The translations under genes were made by a program, and so were the position numbers. A DNA stretch of 39,641 nucleotides from Desulfobacteraceae bacterium (GTDB taxonomy: Bacteria; Desulfobacterota; Desulfobacteria; Desulfobacterales; JAABRJ01). Shown here piece after piece: positions 25,203 through 32,652 of the stretch. Numbering within the stretch: the stretch's first letter is position 1; the number at the start of each line of letters is the position of its first letter. The notes under the pieces were generated by a model, which did no database searches, had not been told where the DNA came from, and worked only from the letters and a program-made list of their open reading frames with translations. The DNA lies in contig JAJDNY010000177.1 in NCBI GenBank assembly GCA_022340425.1, forward strand, positions 1 to 39,641. Direction: 5' to 3'.

Positions 25203-26876
25203 TCAGAACCCTCCGGATGTTTCCGGGCGGAGCTTTTCGAGCAAAACGAAGCCGGCCGCGGTCACTATCATCAGCAGGCTGCTCATGGCCATGGCCTGGC
25301 CGTAGTTGAGGGCTCCCGGCTGGCCCAGGAACCGGAAAATGGCCAGCGGCATGGTGGGGGTCTGGGGGCGGGCGACCAGGGCCGTGGCACCGAATTCGCC
25401 CATGCTGACCGTAAAGGCGAAGACCATGCCCACCAAAAGCGCCCGGCCGATGATGGGCAAATCCACCGAGCGCCAAACCTGGCGGGGCGAGGCGCCCAAA
25501 AGGCTTGCCGCCTCCCGCAGACTTTCGGGGATGCTCCGCAGGGCCGGCAGCAGGCTGCGCAGGACAAACGGAAAGGCCACCAGGCAGTGGGCCACCGGGA
25601 CCAGCCACGGGGAATTGCGCAAGTTGAGCGGGGGGCGGTCCAGGGCGATGATAAAGCCAAAGCCCAGGGTGACGGCGGAGGTGGACAGCGGCAGCATGAA
25701 GAGCGGGTCCAGCAGGGCGCTTAGGCGGGACGGCGGGCCGGCCAGAAAAAGGGCCGCCGGCAGGCCCACGGCCAACGCCAGCAGCAGGGCGGTCAGCGCA
25801 AAGCCCACGGAGTAGCCCATGGCATGGAACGGCGGAACGAAAAAAAGGGACTGCGAGGGGTTTTCGACAAGGGCGCGGTAAAAGGCCAGCCCGAGCCCAT
25901 TCTCCGTGGTGAAGGACTGCAGCAGCAGGGCGGCCAGGGGGGCGCTCAGGAAGATCGCCGCAGGCAGCAGGCCGAGGCCCAAAAAAAGGCGCTCGCCCGC
26001 GGTTTGCACCGCCCGTCGGCCGAATGCGGGGGCCGCCGGCATCAGCGCCAGCGCGCTGCGGCGCTGGAGTGCGGTGTAGGCCCACATCAGCCCGAAGGTA
26101 AACAGGATCTGAATCAGGGAAAGCGCCCCGGCCAGGGGAAGATTGAACAGATGGACCGCCTGGCGGTAGATTTCGACCTCGATCGTGGCCAGCCGCGGGC
26201 CGCCCAGAATCAGGACGACGCCGAAGCTTGAGAAGCAGAACATGAACACCAGCAGGGCCGCCGCCAGGATGGCCGGCTGCAGCTGGGGCAGGGTGACCCG
26301 GCGAAAGGCCTGCCAGCCCGAAGCCCCCAGCATACGTGCGGCTTCGTTGATCTCCGGCGCCAACTGGGCCCAGAACCCGCCCACGATGCGCAGCACCACG
26401 GCATAGTTGTAGAACACATGGGCGGCCAGGATCAGGCCCACCGACTGGTGCACCCGGATCGGCGGCGCGGGGAGTTCCCAGATCGCCATCAGCCCCGTGT
26501 TCACCAGTCCGTGGGGGCCCAGCAGGGCCTGAAAAGCGCTGGCGACCACCACCGTCGGCAGGACGAAGGGGATTGTGGCGAGGGTTTGCAGCGTTGCCCG
26601 GCCCCGGAAATCGTAGCGCGCCAAGAGACCGGCGCCCGGCAGGGCCAAGGCCAGGGTGAGCAGCGTGGAAACCGCCGCCTGCCAGAAGGTAAACCACAGC
26701 CGGCTGAGGTAGTAGCCCGATGTGAACAGTTTTTTCGGCTCAAGCGGCGACCACAGATCGCCCGGAAAAAAGCTGACGGCGAAGATCCGCGCCAGGGGAT
26801 AAAAATAGAAGAGACCGAGGAAGAGCAGCGGCGGCAGAAGAAACAGCAGTCGACCTCTGGGCGGTGATGGTGCCAT
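25203..26876 (-). CDS. thiP: Thiamine ABC transporter permease (two-domain)
   Basis: A 557-residue inner-membrane protein with about 12 helices in two homologous halves, as in ThiP and FbpB. Each half carries the EAA loop that contacts the ATPase: EINEAARMLGASGWQAFRRV in the first and SLREAASLLGASPRQVW in the second. The ATG at 26876 is used; a GTG three codons upstream is possible, and neither has a clear ribosome site. It lies 69 nt after thiB and 1 nt before thiQ. Confidence 0.9.
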   Translation of the reverse strand: MAPSPPRGRLLFLLPPLLFLGLFYFYPLARIFAVSFFPGDLWSPLEPKKLFTSGYYLSRLWFTFWQAAVSTLLTLALALPGAGLLARYDFRGRATLQTLATIPFVLPTVVVASAFQALLGPHGLVNTGLMAIWELPAPPIRVHQSVGLILAAHVFYNYAVVLRIVGGFWAQLAPEINEAARMLGASGWQAFRRVTLPQLQPAILAAALLVFMFCFSSFGVVLILGGPRLATIEVEIYRQAVHLFNLPLAGALSLIQILFTFGLMWAYTALQRRSALALMPAAPAFGRRAVQTAGERLFLGLGLLPAAIFLSAPLAALLLQSFTTENGLGLAFYRALVENPSQSLFFVPPFHAMGYSVGFALTALLLALAVGLPAALFLAGPPSRLSALLDPLFMLPLSTSAVTLGFGFIIALDRPPLNLRNSPWLVPVAHCLVAFPFVLRSLLPALRSIPESLREAASLLGASPRQVWRSVDLPIIGRALLVGMVFAFTVSMGEFGATALVARPQTPTMPLAIFRFLGQPGALNYGQAMAMSSLLMIVTAAGFVLLEKLRPETSGGF

Positions 26877-26945
26877 GCGGGTCACGTTTTGGGGCTGTAG
26901 CGGGCGGGGATGCCGGCGCCTTCAGAAGGCGTCCGCAGCTCCGGG

Positions 26946-27992
26946 TCAGCGCAGCACGGTTTCGGTCCAGGCCTGGATCCAGCGCTCGCGGTGGGCGGCG
27001 ATCTCCTCCGGGGGCAGCGCCACCGGCTGTTCGGCCAGGCGGGTGTGGCGGCGGAAGACCTCGGGCAGGGCCGCCTGCCGGTTGGCGGGAAAAACGAACA
27101 TCTGCAGCGGGATGTCTTCCTGGAAGCCCCGGTCCAGCATGAAATCCACCAGTTGGCGGGCCAGCGCCAGCCGGGGGGTGCCCTTCAGAATGCCCACGAA
27201 TTCGATCTGGCGGAAACAGGACCCGGGGGCGGTGACCGCTGCGGTGGGGGCCTCGTCCAGGGGGCTTTCGGCAAAATGGACCTCGGCCGGCGGGCTGCTG
27301 GCGTAGCTGACCACGATCGGCCGGCTGCCCCTGGAGGCGCCGCTGAACTGCCCCCAGTAGGCCTCCTTCCAACCGTCCACCACCAGCACGTCGTTGTCCC
27401 GCAGCTTTTGCCAGAAATCGAGATAGCCGTTCTCGCCGAAGCGGCCCACCGTGGCCAGCAAAAAGGCCAGTCCGGGGGAGGAGGTGGCCGGGTTCTGCAC
27501 CACGGTAAGCCCCCTGAAAGCCGGCTGGGCCAGGTCTTCCAGGGATGCGGGCGGTCTCAGCTGCCGGGTTTGAAACCATTTTTTGTCGTAGTTCAGGCAG
27601 ACATCGCCGAAGTCCACGGGCAGCAGGCGGTTTTGCGGGTCAAGTTTGAGACGGTCCGGGATGGCGGCCAGCAGCGGCGAGTCGTGGGCCTGGAAGATGT
27701 CCGCCTTGAGGGCCCGGCTGAGATAGGTGTTGTCCACGCCGAAGAACACGTCCGCCATGGGGTTGGCCTTGGACAGGATCGCCTGGTTGAGGGCCGCGCC
27801 GGCATCCCCCGCCTTGAGAAACCGGAGCGTGGCCCCATGGGCCTGCTCGAAGGCGGCGACAGTTTGCCGGCTGATGCTGAAACTGTCGTGGGTCATGACG
27901 GTGAGCTGCGCAGTCTGGGCCGCCGCCTGGGAGAAAGCGGCGGTCAGCAGCAGGGCGGCGCCCCACAGCAGGGTCGAGACACGCGGTTTCAT
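26946..27992 (-). CDS. thiB: Thiamine-binding periplasmic protein
   Basis: A 348-residue binding protein with a signal peptide ending in A-A-A-Q. The mature part follows ThiB/TbpA: LTVMTHDSFSISRQTVAAFE, KANPMADVFFGVDNTYLSRA, PVDFGDVCLNYDKKWF, VVQNPATSSPGLAFLLATVG, VVDGWKEAYWGQF and IVVSYASSPP all have clear counterparts in Escherichia coli ThiB. It binds thiamine, TMP or TPP in the periplasm. The start at 27992 has a perfect GGAGGAGG site; longer in-frame starts run back into the terminator of the riboswitch and are rejected. The gene is controlled by the TPP riboswitch upstream. Confidence 0.93.
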   Translation of the reverse strand: MKPRVSTLLWGAALLLTAAFSQAAAQTAQLTVMTHDSFSISRQTVAAFEQAHGATLRFLKAGDAGAALNQAILSKANPMADVFFGVDNTYLSRALKADIFQAHDSPLLAAIPDRLKLDPQNRLLPVDFGDVCLNYDKKWFQTRQLRPPASLEDLAQPAFRGLTVVQNPATSSPGLAFLLATVGRFGENGYLDFWQKLRDNDVLVVDGWKEAYWGQFSGASRGSRPIVVSYASSPPAEVHFAESPLDEAPTAAVTAPGSCFRQIEFVGILKGTPRLALARQLVDFMLDRGFQEDIPLQMFVFPANRQAALPEVFRRHTRLAEQPVALPPEEIAAHRERWIQAWTETVLR

Positions 27993-28014
27993 GGCACCCT
28001 CCTCCATCCAGTGG

Positions 28015-28056
28015 AATGAAAACAAACGAGCCGTTCTGCCAGGGCAGGAACGGCTC
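28015..28056 (-). terminator. Riboswitch-controlled intrinsic terminator before thiB
   Basis: On the minus strand a 9-bp stem GAGCCGTTC / GAACGGCTC (28056-28048 with 28036-28028) is followed by GTTTGTTTTC. It lies right after the TPP aptamer and before the thiB ribosome site, so it is the expected expression platform. Confidence 0.8.
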
Positions 28057-28063
28057 GAATCCC

Positions 28064-28173
28064 GCATCGGGTTTCCTACACCGGCATTACCCGGCTCAGG
28101 TTCAACGGTCGGACCCTCTTACGCCCTCAAAGGGTCCCTCTCAGCCCGGTTTCACCGGGCTCCCGGCAGACGC
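28064..28173 (-). promoter_or_regulatory. TPP riboswitch (THI element)
   Basis: The minus strand carries the conserved aptamer marks in order: GGGAGCC, a P2/P3 helix closed by GGGCTGAGAGGG, a variable P3a hairpin (GGGACCC...GGGTCC), then GAACCTGAGCCGGGTAATGC and GGTGTAGGAA. These are the pyrimidine- and pyrophosphate-sensing segments of the THI element. It should bind thiamine pyrophosphate and favour the terminator at 28015-28056 when the vitamin is abundant. Exact ends are approximate. Confidence 0.95.
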
Positions 28174-28181
28174 TATGTCAA

Positions 28182-28210
28182 ATGATGGTCTTTTTTCCCA
28201 GGATTTCCAA
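28182..28210 (-). promoter_or_regulatory. Candidate promoter of the thiBPQ operon
   Basis: Minus strand: -35 TTGGAA (28210-28205, 4 of 6), 17-nt spacer, -10 CATCAT (28187-28182, 4 of 6). It would start transcription near 28175, just before the aptamer, which is the correct place, although both boxes are imperfect. Confidence 0.4.
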
Positions 28211-28242
28211 CGTATGATCTTTGGATCGCGGACGGACACCCC

Positions 28243-28443
28243 CTATATCACGGTCACATTGACGGCCGCTGGACCTTTCTGTCCCTCGGTAATTTCGAAT
28301 GTGACCCGATCGCCCTCTTTGAGAGACTTGAAACCGGTGGCGTTGATGCCGGTGTGATGGACGAACACGTCAGGTCCGTTTTCCTGCTCGATAAACCCGT
28401 AGCCCTTGCTGTCATTAAACCATTTTACCACGCCCTCTGCCAT
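28243..28443 (-). CDS. CspA-family cold-shock protein
   Basis: A 66-residue single cold-shock domain that binds single-stranded RNA or DNA. RNP-1 (KGYGFIEQ) and RNP-2 (DVFVHHTGI) are both present, followed by [27 protein letters not shown]. The start at 28443 has GGAGGAG 7 bases upstream. It is monocistronic with its own promoter and a leader of about 110 nt holding a strong hairpin, as in regulated cold-shock mRNAs. Whether it is cold-induced is unknown. Confidence 0.96.
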   Translation of the reverse strand: MAEGVVKWFNDSKGYGFIEQENGPDVFVHHTGINATGFKSLKEGDRVTFEITEGQKGPAAVNVTVI

Positions 28444-28525
28444 TCTAACTCCTCCTTTCAACAAAAATTTTCAAGGTCCCGGGCCCTAGGCCGCAGAATC
28501 GGAGCGCGGTTGAGGCGCAGGACTC

Positions 28526-28546
28526 CGCCCGCATCCGATGCGGGCG
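28526..28546 (-). other. Strong hairpin in the csp leader
   Basis: CGCCCGCATC and GATGCGGGCG form an almost perfect palindrome (about 8 bp of G/C-rich stem with a short loop), 7 nt after the predicted transcription start near 28553 and about 80 nt before the csp start codon. It may stabilise the mRNA 5' end or act in temperature control. Confidence 0.5.
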
Positions 28547-28559
28547 TTTAAACACCCTG

Positions 28560-28587
28560 AATATAGCGTAAAAAGATAAAAATGCAA
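28560..28587 (-). promoter_or_regulatory. Promoter of the csp gene with A/T-rich upstream element
   Basis: Minus strand: -35 TTGCAT (28587-28582), 16-nt spacer, -10 TATATT (28565-28560, 5 of 6). The DNA further upstream is A/T-rich and contains a perfect 14-bp palindrome, AAAATTCGAATTTT (28607-28620), which could work as an UP element or a regulator site. Confidence 0.55.
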
Positions 28588-28622
28588 TAAAATTGATGGA
28601 CCGATAAAAATTCGAATTTTAA

Positions 28623-28746
28623 GATGGTGGTGAAAAAAGCCCAAGTTACGGCGCGCAAATCTCAGCGGCGTGAGGCGTACGACTAAACGCCGCAGCGACT
28701 TCGAGATGCCGCGCAACGCAGAAAATGGACTTTTTACGCCGCCATC
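28623..28746. repeat. 124-bp interrupted palindromic element
   Basis: The two ends match as inverted repeats: 28623-28642 against 28727-28746 pair at 16 of 20 positions (GATGGtGG.../...CCgCCATC). Inside, GCGC, ATCTC/GAGAT and GCGGCGT (28665-28671) / ACGCCGC (28687-28693) pair again in nested order, so that the whole element can fold into one long interrupted hairpin. It fills the space between the rhomboid stop and the csp promoter region, and A/T-rich runs flank both ends. No second copy is in the window. Confidence 0.55.
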
Positions 28747-28776
28747 AAAATTTCTGGCGCTGCGGCATCCCCGGGT

Positions 28777-29655
28777 TCATCGCCCGGAGGCAAAACCGCC
28801 AAGCCCGCAGGACCACGCTGAAAACCCGATCACAGCAGCGGCCACCGCGAGCGCCCAGAACTGGCAGCGTCTGCCCGGGGGGGCTTGCGCCAGTAGGGCA
28901 AATCCGCCCCCAAGCGTTGCGCCGGCGGCGAAACCGAAGAGGTGGGCGAGAAGATCGGAGTTTTGGGCCGTTCCCAGCAAGGCGAGCAGGGCCAGGCCCC
29001 CGCCCAGGGGCAGCAGCGCCCGGAAGCGCTCACCGGCAACGCGGATGCGGCGGGTGAACTGGATGGCGCTTAAAATTCCCAGCGCGCCGAAAATGGCCGT
29101 TGAACTCCCCACCGATAGGTGCCCCGAGCGGAAGAAGACGGCATTCAGGGCGTTGCCGAGGCCGCCGCTGACCAGCACCATCAGCCAGCCGAGGCCCCAG
29201 CCGCAGAGGGAGGCCACCGCCGCCCCGAAAAGGGCGATGCCCACCAGGTTGCCCACCAGATGGAGCCCACCGGCGTGGATCATCAGGGCCGTGATCGTAC
29301 GGTGCCATTCTCCTTGGAGGATCGCTTCGGCCGAAGCGCCGCAGGCGCTGACGACCCGCTCGGGCGTGGCGCCGGAAATGCGCACCAGGTGCATCCCGGC
29401 AAGAAATGCCGCCGCCCACAGGCCGCTGAATATCCCCGGCGACGGTCGCCGGGTCGTGCCGGCAGGCTCCGGCGGCGGGTTCTCCACTTGGTAGCGTTCG
29501 AGGGCCTCACGGGCCCTGGGTGCGTCCTGCCGGGCGACCGAAAGGGTCCAGCCCTCCCCGGCGCGGCTCACGCTGTGGCGGATGTTCAACACCGAGCAGA
29601 CCAGGCTGTAGGTTCGGGCCTGCTCGCGTGTCAGGTTGTCCATCAGGGGGATCAT
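28777..29655 (-). CDS. Rhomboid-family intramembrane serine protease
   Basis: A protein of about 292 residues with a short cytoplasmic N-terminal domain (about residues 1-60, NLTREQARTYSLVCSVLNIR) and six or seven membrane helices. Rhomboid marks: HRTITALMIHAGGLHLVGN (the His/Asn of the oxyanion site), the catalytic serine in VGSSTAIFGALG and the catalytic histidine in LLAHLFGFAAG. It should cleave membrane proteins within their helices; the substrate is unknown. The ATG at 29655 is used; another lies four codons in, and neither has a clear ribosome site. A GTG at 29748 would place the start inside or before the dispersed repeat and is less likely. Confidence 0.88.
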   Translation of the reverse strand: MIPLMDNLTREQARTYSLVCSVLNIRHSVSRAGEGWTLSVARQDAPRAREALERYQVENPPPEPAGTTRRPSPGIFSGLWAAAFLAGMHLVRISGATPERVVSACGASAEAILQGEWHRTITALMIHAGGLHLVGNLVGIALFGAAVASLCGWGLGWLMVLVSGGLGNALNAVFFRSGHLSVGSSTAIFGALGILSAIQFTRRIRVAGERFRALLPLGGGLALLALLGTAQNSDLLAHLFGFAAGATLGGGFALLAQAPPGRRCQFWALAVAAAVIGFSAWSCGLGGFASGR

Positions 29656-29700
29656 GCGCCGCTTTTTTCGCCGGGTTGTCGGGGGTGCATCGCCGCCGCC

Positions 29701-29731
29701 ATCCTGTGGGATTATTTGTGGCCGCGGCCCT
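29701..29731 (-). repeat. 31-bp dispersed repeat, copy 2
   Basis: Direct-orientation match (27 of 31) to 5208-5238. This copy lies 46 bp in front of the rhomboid start, in non-coding DNA. Its outer part GGCCGCGGCC is itself a palindrome that is not kept in copy 1. Confidence 0.6.
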
Positions 29732-30159
29732 AAAGTATCGGCGCCCACGGCCGATCAAAATACTACATGCTTCTCGAATGTGCGTGCATCTTTTAACCCG
29801 GTCATCCTCAAAACAAAATAAAAAAAACTGCGGTGCCGCCGGTTGAAATAACGGCATTCAGAGAAGCATTCCTCCCGCGCGCAACGGCTGACGCAAAGGT
29901 CAGCGGATACGGTTTAAACTCAACTTCGCTCAGAAAGAAAGCGGCCCGCCCTCGGCGCCGCTTTCTTCGTTTTCAAGGCAACTGCCAGGGAGTTAGGGCG
30001 GCTGGCGGCCTTGCCAGGGGCGGCCGGGGTAATTAGCTTGCAGGAGTTTTTAATGCGCCGGCTTCCTTAAGATCAGCCCACCGGAGTCTGTCCCCGGAAA
30101 CCTCAAAAACGCGCCCCGCGCGCCGGTGTGCGGCAGGCCGTTTGAAAGCGAAGGAACCC
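29732..30159. other. Non-coding region between rhomboid and the 55-residue gene
   Basis: About 430 bp without a supported gene. It holds an A-rich run (29809-29828), a small hairpin GCTGAC-N6-GTCAGC near 29886-29903, and the strong inverted repeat at 29935-29967. Open frames here have no ribosome site and an arginine/alanine-biased composition. No clear promoter was found. Confidence 0.5.
29935..29974. terminator. Bidirectional intrinsic terminator
   Basis: A perfect 11-bp stem AAGAAAGCGGC (29935-29945) / GCCGCTTTCTT (29957-29967) with an 11-nt loop. On the plus strand CGTTTTC follows; on the minus strand TTTCTTTC is part of the stem end. No plus-strand gene precedes it. On the minus strand it could end read-through from aroB. 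Confidence 0.6.
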
Positions 30160-30327
30160 ATGAGTGAGTTTAAAAACGACCAACTGTTGACCATCGTTAC
30201 CCAAATCGCCGAGAAGCACGGCTGCAAGATCGTGGACATCGACCTGGAAAACCACACCCTCAATCTCGACGGTCCGGAATGCGACCAGGTGGCTTGCGCC
30301 ATCGAACTGGAATCGGTGCTGGGCTGA
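30160..30327 (+). CDS. Small conserved-looking protein (55 residues)
   Basis: A short, acidic protein with balanced composition, unlike the shadow frames around it. The pattern is helix (NDQLLTIVTQIAEKHGC), strand (KIVDIDLENHTLNLDG) and helix (ECDQVACAIELESVLG), with two or three cysteines. No family recognised. The ATG at 30160 has AAGGA 4 bases upstream. It converges with aroB; the 18-nt gap and both stop codons lie within one G/C-rich hairpin (30324-30349). Confidence 0.7.
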   Translation: MSEFKNDQLLTIVTQIAEKHGCKIVDIDLENHTLNLDGPECDQVACAIELESVLG

Positions 30328-30345
30328 GCCGGGCGCTCACCGCCC

Positions 30346-31371
30346 TCAGACCAGGTCCAGGGCCGCCCCCAGCTCCGAGAGCGTTATCTCCGTCACAACG
30401 GACCGGCCGATGTCCCTCAGCAGAACGAAGTGGACGCCGTCGCCGGTCCGCTTCTTGTCCTTGCCCAGGGCCTCCAGGACCGCTTCCCGATTGAAATCCA
30501 TCCGTGTCGGCAGGCCCAGCTTGGCCAAGAGCGCCTGCAGACGCTGGTAGGCGGCCGGCGGCAGCAGTCCGCGCTGGACCGACAGCGCCGCGGAGATCAG
30601 CATGCCGACGGCGACCGCCTCGCCGTGCAGCGCGCCGGTGGTCTTTTCCAGAGCGTGGCCGAAGGTGTGGCCGAAATTGAGCTTGCGCCGCTCCCCCTGT
30701 TCGTGCTCGTCGCGTCGGACCACTGCCGCCTTGATGGCCACGCAGCGCGCCACCAGGTGGTTGATGACCTCCGGGTCGAGGGCCATGGCCGCCTGCCAGC
30801 GGCTTTCCAGATGGGCGAAGAGGGCGGCGTCGGCGATCGCGGCGTGTTTGACGATCTCGGCAAACCCCGACGTCAGCTCCCGCTCCGGCAGGCTGTGCAG
30901 CATCTGCGGGTCGCAGAGCACCAAGGCCGGCTGGCGAAACGTTCCCACCATGTTTTTGTACCCGCCGAAATTAACCCCGTTTTTCCCCCCGACGCTGGCG
31001 TCCACCTGTGCCAACAGCGAGGTGGGCACCAAAGCGCATTCCACCCCGCGCAGGTAGGTGGCGGCGACAAAGCCGGCGATGTCGCAGACGATCCCCCCCC
31101 CGATGCCCACGATAAAGGTCGATCGCTGGGCCTCCATCGCCACCAGGCGCTCGAAGATGGCCGCGACGGTTGCCAGCGTTTTGTTGGCCTCGCCGGTGCC
31201 GATGCGGATCACCTCGCACGGCGGAAAGCGCTCACCGTAGATCCGCCAGAGATTGGGGTCGGTGATGAGGACGCTTTGGGACAGCGGGATGCGCGCGGCC
31301 AGCCGGTCGAAATTTTCGCCGACGAGAATCGTGGAGGTCCCTTCTCTGCCCTGGATCGTGACGGGGGTCAT
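30346..31371 (-). CDS. aroB: 3-dehydroquinate synthase
   Basis: A 341-residue enzyme of the shikimate pathway that converts DAHP to 3-dehydroquinate with NAD+ and a divalent metal. Marks: GGGIVCDIAGFVAATYLRG (NAD-binding), PTSLLAQVDASVGGKNGVNF, SGFAEIVKHAAI (metal Glu) and RKLNFGHTFGHALE plus LHGEAVAVGM (metal His residues). It starts 3 nt after the stop of the DAHP synthase, with AGGAG inside the end of that gene, so the first two steps of the pathway are made together. Confidence 0.97.
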   Translation of the reverse strand: MTPVTIQGREGTSTILVGENFDRLAARIPLSQSVLITDPNLWRIYGERFPPCEVIRIGTGEANKTLATVAAIFERLVAMEAQRSTFIVGIGGGIVCDIAGFVAATYLRGVECALVPTSLLAQVDASVGGKNGVNFGGYKNMVGTFRQPALVLCDPQMLHSLPERELTSGFAEIVKHAAIADAALFAHLESRWQAAMALDPEVINHLVARCVAIKAAVVRRDEHEQGERRKLNFGHTFGHALEKTTGALHGEAVAVGMLISAALSVQRGLLPPAAYQRLQALLAKLGLPTRMDFNREAVLEALGKDKKRTGDGVHFVLLRDIGRSVVTEITLSELGAALDLV

Positions 31372-31374
31372 GGG

Positions 31375-32385
31375 TCACTGCTCCTGGAAGGTCTCGAAGA
31401 TCGACCGCACCTGCCGGCAGAGGGTTTCAAACTGATGCGGGTAAAGGGACTGAGCCCCGTCGCTCATGGCTTTTTCAGGGGCGTGGTGGACCTCCACCAT
31501 CAGCCCGTGGGCGCCCACGGCCACCCCGGCGCGGCTCAGGGGGATCACCTGGTCCCGGCGGCCGCCGGCGTGGCTGGGGTCGATGATGATCGGCAGGTGG
31601 CTTTCCTTGCGGACCACCGGCACGGCCGAGATGTCCAGGGTGTTGCGGCTGTGGTTGACGAAGGTCCGCACGCCGCGCTCGCAGAGGATCACCGCGCTGT
31701 TGCCGCCCTCGAGGATGTATTCCGCGGCCATCAGCCACTCGTCGATGGTGGCGGCCATGCCGCGCTTGAGCATGACCGGTTTGCGGGCTTTTCCGGCCCG
31801 GCGCAGCAGGCTGAAGTTCTGCATGTTGCGGGTGCCGATCTGGATGATGTCGGCGTATTCCTCCACCAGGTCGAAGGTGTCGTCGTCCATGACCTCGGTG
31901 ACCACCGGCAGGCCGGTGGTCTCGCGCACCTTGGCCAGGATTTTGAGGCCCTCCAGGCCCATCCCCTGGAAGGAGTAGGGAGAGGTCCGCGGTTTGAAGG
32001 CGCCGCCGCGGAAGATCTCGGCGCCCGCCTGCTTGACCAGCTTGGCGATGGTCATGGCCTGGGATTCGCTTTCGATGGCGCAGGGGCCGGCAATCAGGGT
32101 CATGTGGCCGTTGCCGATGACCACATCGCCGACGTGGATGATGGTGTCTTCCATCTGGGATTCCCGGCTGACCAGCTTGTAGGGCCGGGTGATGGGGACC
32201 GCCTCCTTGACGCCCGGCAGCCCCAAAAAGGCGTCGGCATCGATGGGCCCCTTGTTGTTGAGAATGCCGATGGAGACCCGCTCCCCGCCCGGAATGGGGC
32301 GCGCGGTGTAGCCGTTGGCCTCGATGGTGGCCACAACGGCCTGAATTTCCTGCGGTGTGGCGTTCTGGTTCATGACGATCAGCAT
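31375..32385 (-). CDS. aroF: 3-deoxy-7-phosphoheptulonate (DAHP) synthase, type I-beta
   Basis: A 336-residue enzyme that joins phosphoenolpyruvate and erythrose 4-phosphate, the first step to aromatic amino acids. The N-terminal 80 residues ([20 protein letters not shown]) form the ferredoxin-like regulatory domain seen in Thermotoga- and Bacillus-type enzymes, which mediates feedback inhibition by aromatic amino acids. The barrel follows with [64 protein letters not shown] and [15 protein letters not shown]. The start at 32385 has AGGAGA 7 bases upstream. The gene is preceded by a leader peptide and attenuator. Gene symbol is by function; paralogues are often called aroG or aroH. Confidence 0.95.
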   Translation of the reverse strand: MLIVMNQNATPQEIQAVVATIEANGYTARPIPGGERVSIGILNNKGPIDADAFLGLPGVKEAVPITRPYKLVSRESQMEDTIIHVGDVVIGNGHMTLIAGPCAIESESQAMTIAKLVKQAGAEIFRGGAFKPRTSPYSFQGMGLEGLKILAKVRETTGLPVVTEVMDDDTFDLVEEYADIIQIGTRNMQNFSLLRRAGKARKPVMLKRGMAATIDEWLMAAEYILEGGNSAVILCERGVRTFVNHSRNTLDISAVPVVRKESHLPIIIDPSHAGGRRDQVIPLSRAGVAVGAHGLMVEVHHAPEKAMSDGAQSLYPHQFETLCRQVRSIFETFQEQ

Positions 32386-32419
32386 GGGAGATCTCCTCTT
32401 GATGGGTGAAGACGGGATG

Positions 32420-32454
32420 ATAAAAAAAACGCCGCGGGGCGGGCCCACGGCGTT
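32420..32454 (-). terminator. Attenuator terminator before the DAHP synthase gene
   Basis: Minus strand: stem AACGCCG (32454-32448) / CGGCGTT (32434-32428), a 13-nt G/C-rich loop, then TTTTTT. It lies between the leader peptide and the gene's ribosome site. Its left arm and loop (CCGTGGGC, 32450-32443) can instead pair with GCCCACGG (32476-32469). Confidence 0.8.
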
Positions 32455-32464
32455 TGAAACAAAA

Positions 32465-32494
32465 AGGACCGTGGGCTTTGGGGCCCGCGGTCCT
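32465..32494 (-). promoter_or_regulatory. Leader hairpin that competes with the attenuator
   Basis: Minus strand: AGGACCGCGGGC (32494-32483) pairs with GCCCACGGTCCT (32476-32465), 11 of 12, with loop CCCAAA, followed by TTTTTGTTT. The second arm is complementary over 8 bp to the terminator's left arm, so hairpin and antiterminator are mutually exclusive. With its own T-run it may also terminate. Confidence 0.7.
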
Positions 32495-32525
32495 GGGTCA
32501 GTTTTGGTCTGCCTGACGGCGCAAA

Positions 32526-32609
32526 CTATCCGGTAACCGGCCGAAGCCCCTTGGGAGCGGGTCGCCACCACCAGTACCAAAGATAATTTTTCGGGCTGTC
32601 AGGTCTCAT
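32526..32609 (-). CDS. Aromatic leader peptide (Trp/Tyr codon run)
   Basis: A 27-codon frame from ATG (32609) to TAG (32526) directly behind a strong promoter. Codons 11-15 read W-Y-W-W-W (TGG TAC TGG TGG TGG), with another Tyr at codon 9. Four tryptophans in five codons is far beyond chance and is the hallmark of leader peptides that sense charged tRNA. An in-frame TAA sits five codons before the ATG, so the frame is closed. The ribosome site is weak. It is followed by two competing hairpins and then the DAHP synthase gene. The tryptophan and tyrosine content fits a gene for the common aromatic pathway. Confidence 0.85.
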   Translation of the reverse strand: MRPDSPKNYLWYWWWRPAPKGLRPVTG

Positions 32610-32652
32610 GATCGTTTGGCTTTAAACTCGGGAAACAAGGTTAAGTGTTTTT

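Noticed and set aside
25189-26697. 502-codon minus-strand frame overlapping thiP
   Set aside because: It is an out-of-frame reading of the permease gene; the EAA loops and helices are in the annotated frame.
29880-29930. Possible c-di-GMP (GEMM) riboswitch, because of ACGCAAAG
   Set aside because: Only this short string fits; the required GGCAAACC part and the second stem are absent.
30430-32409. 659-codon plus-strand open frame opposite aroB and the DAHP synthase gene
   Set aside because: It spans two well-defined genes on the other strand and has the His/Gly/Val-rich composition of an antisense shadow.
32465-32609. T-box riboswitch in front of the DAHP synthase gene
   Set aside because: No T-box sequence or specifier loop was found, and a translated Trp-rich frame explains the region better.
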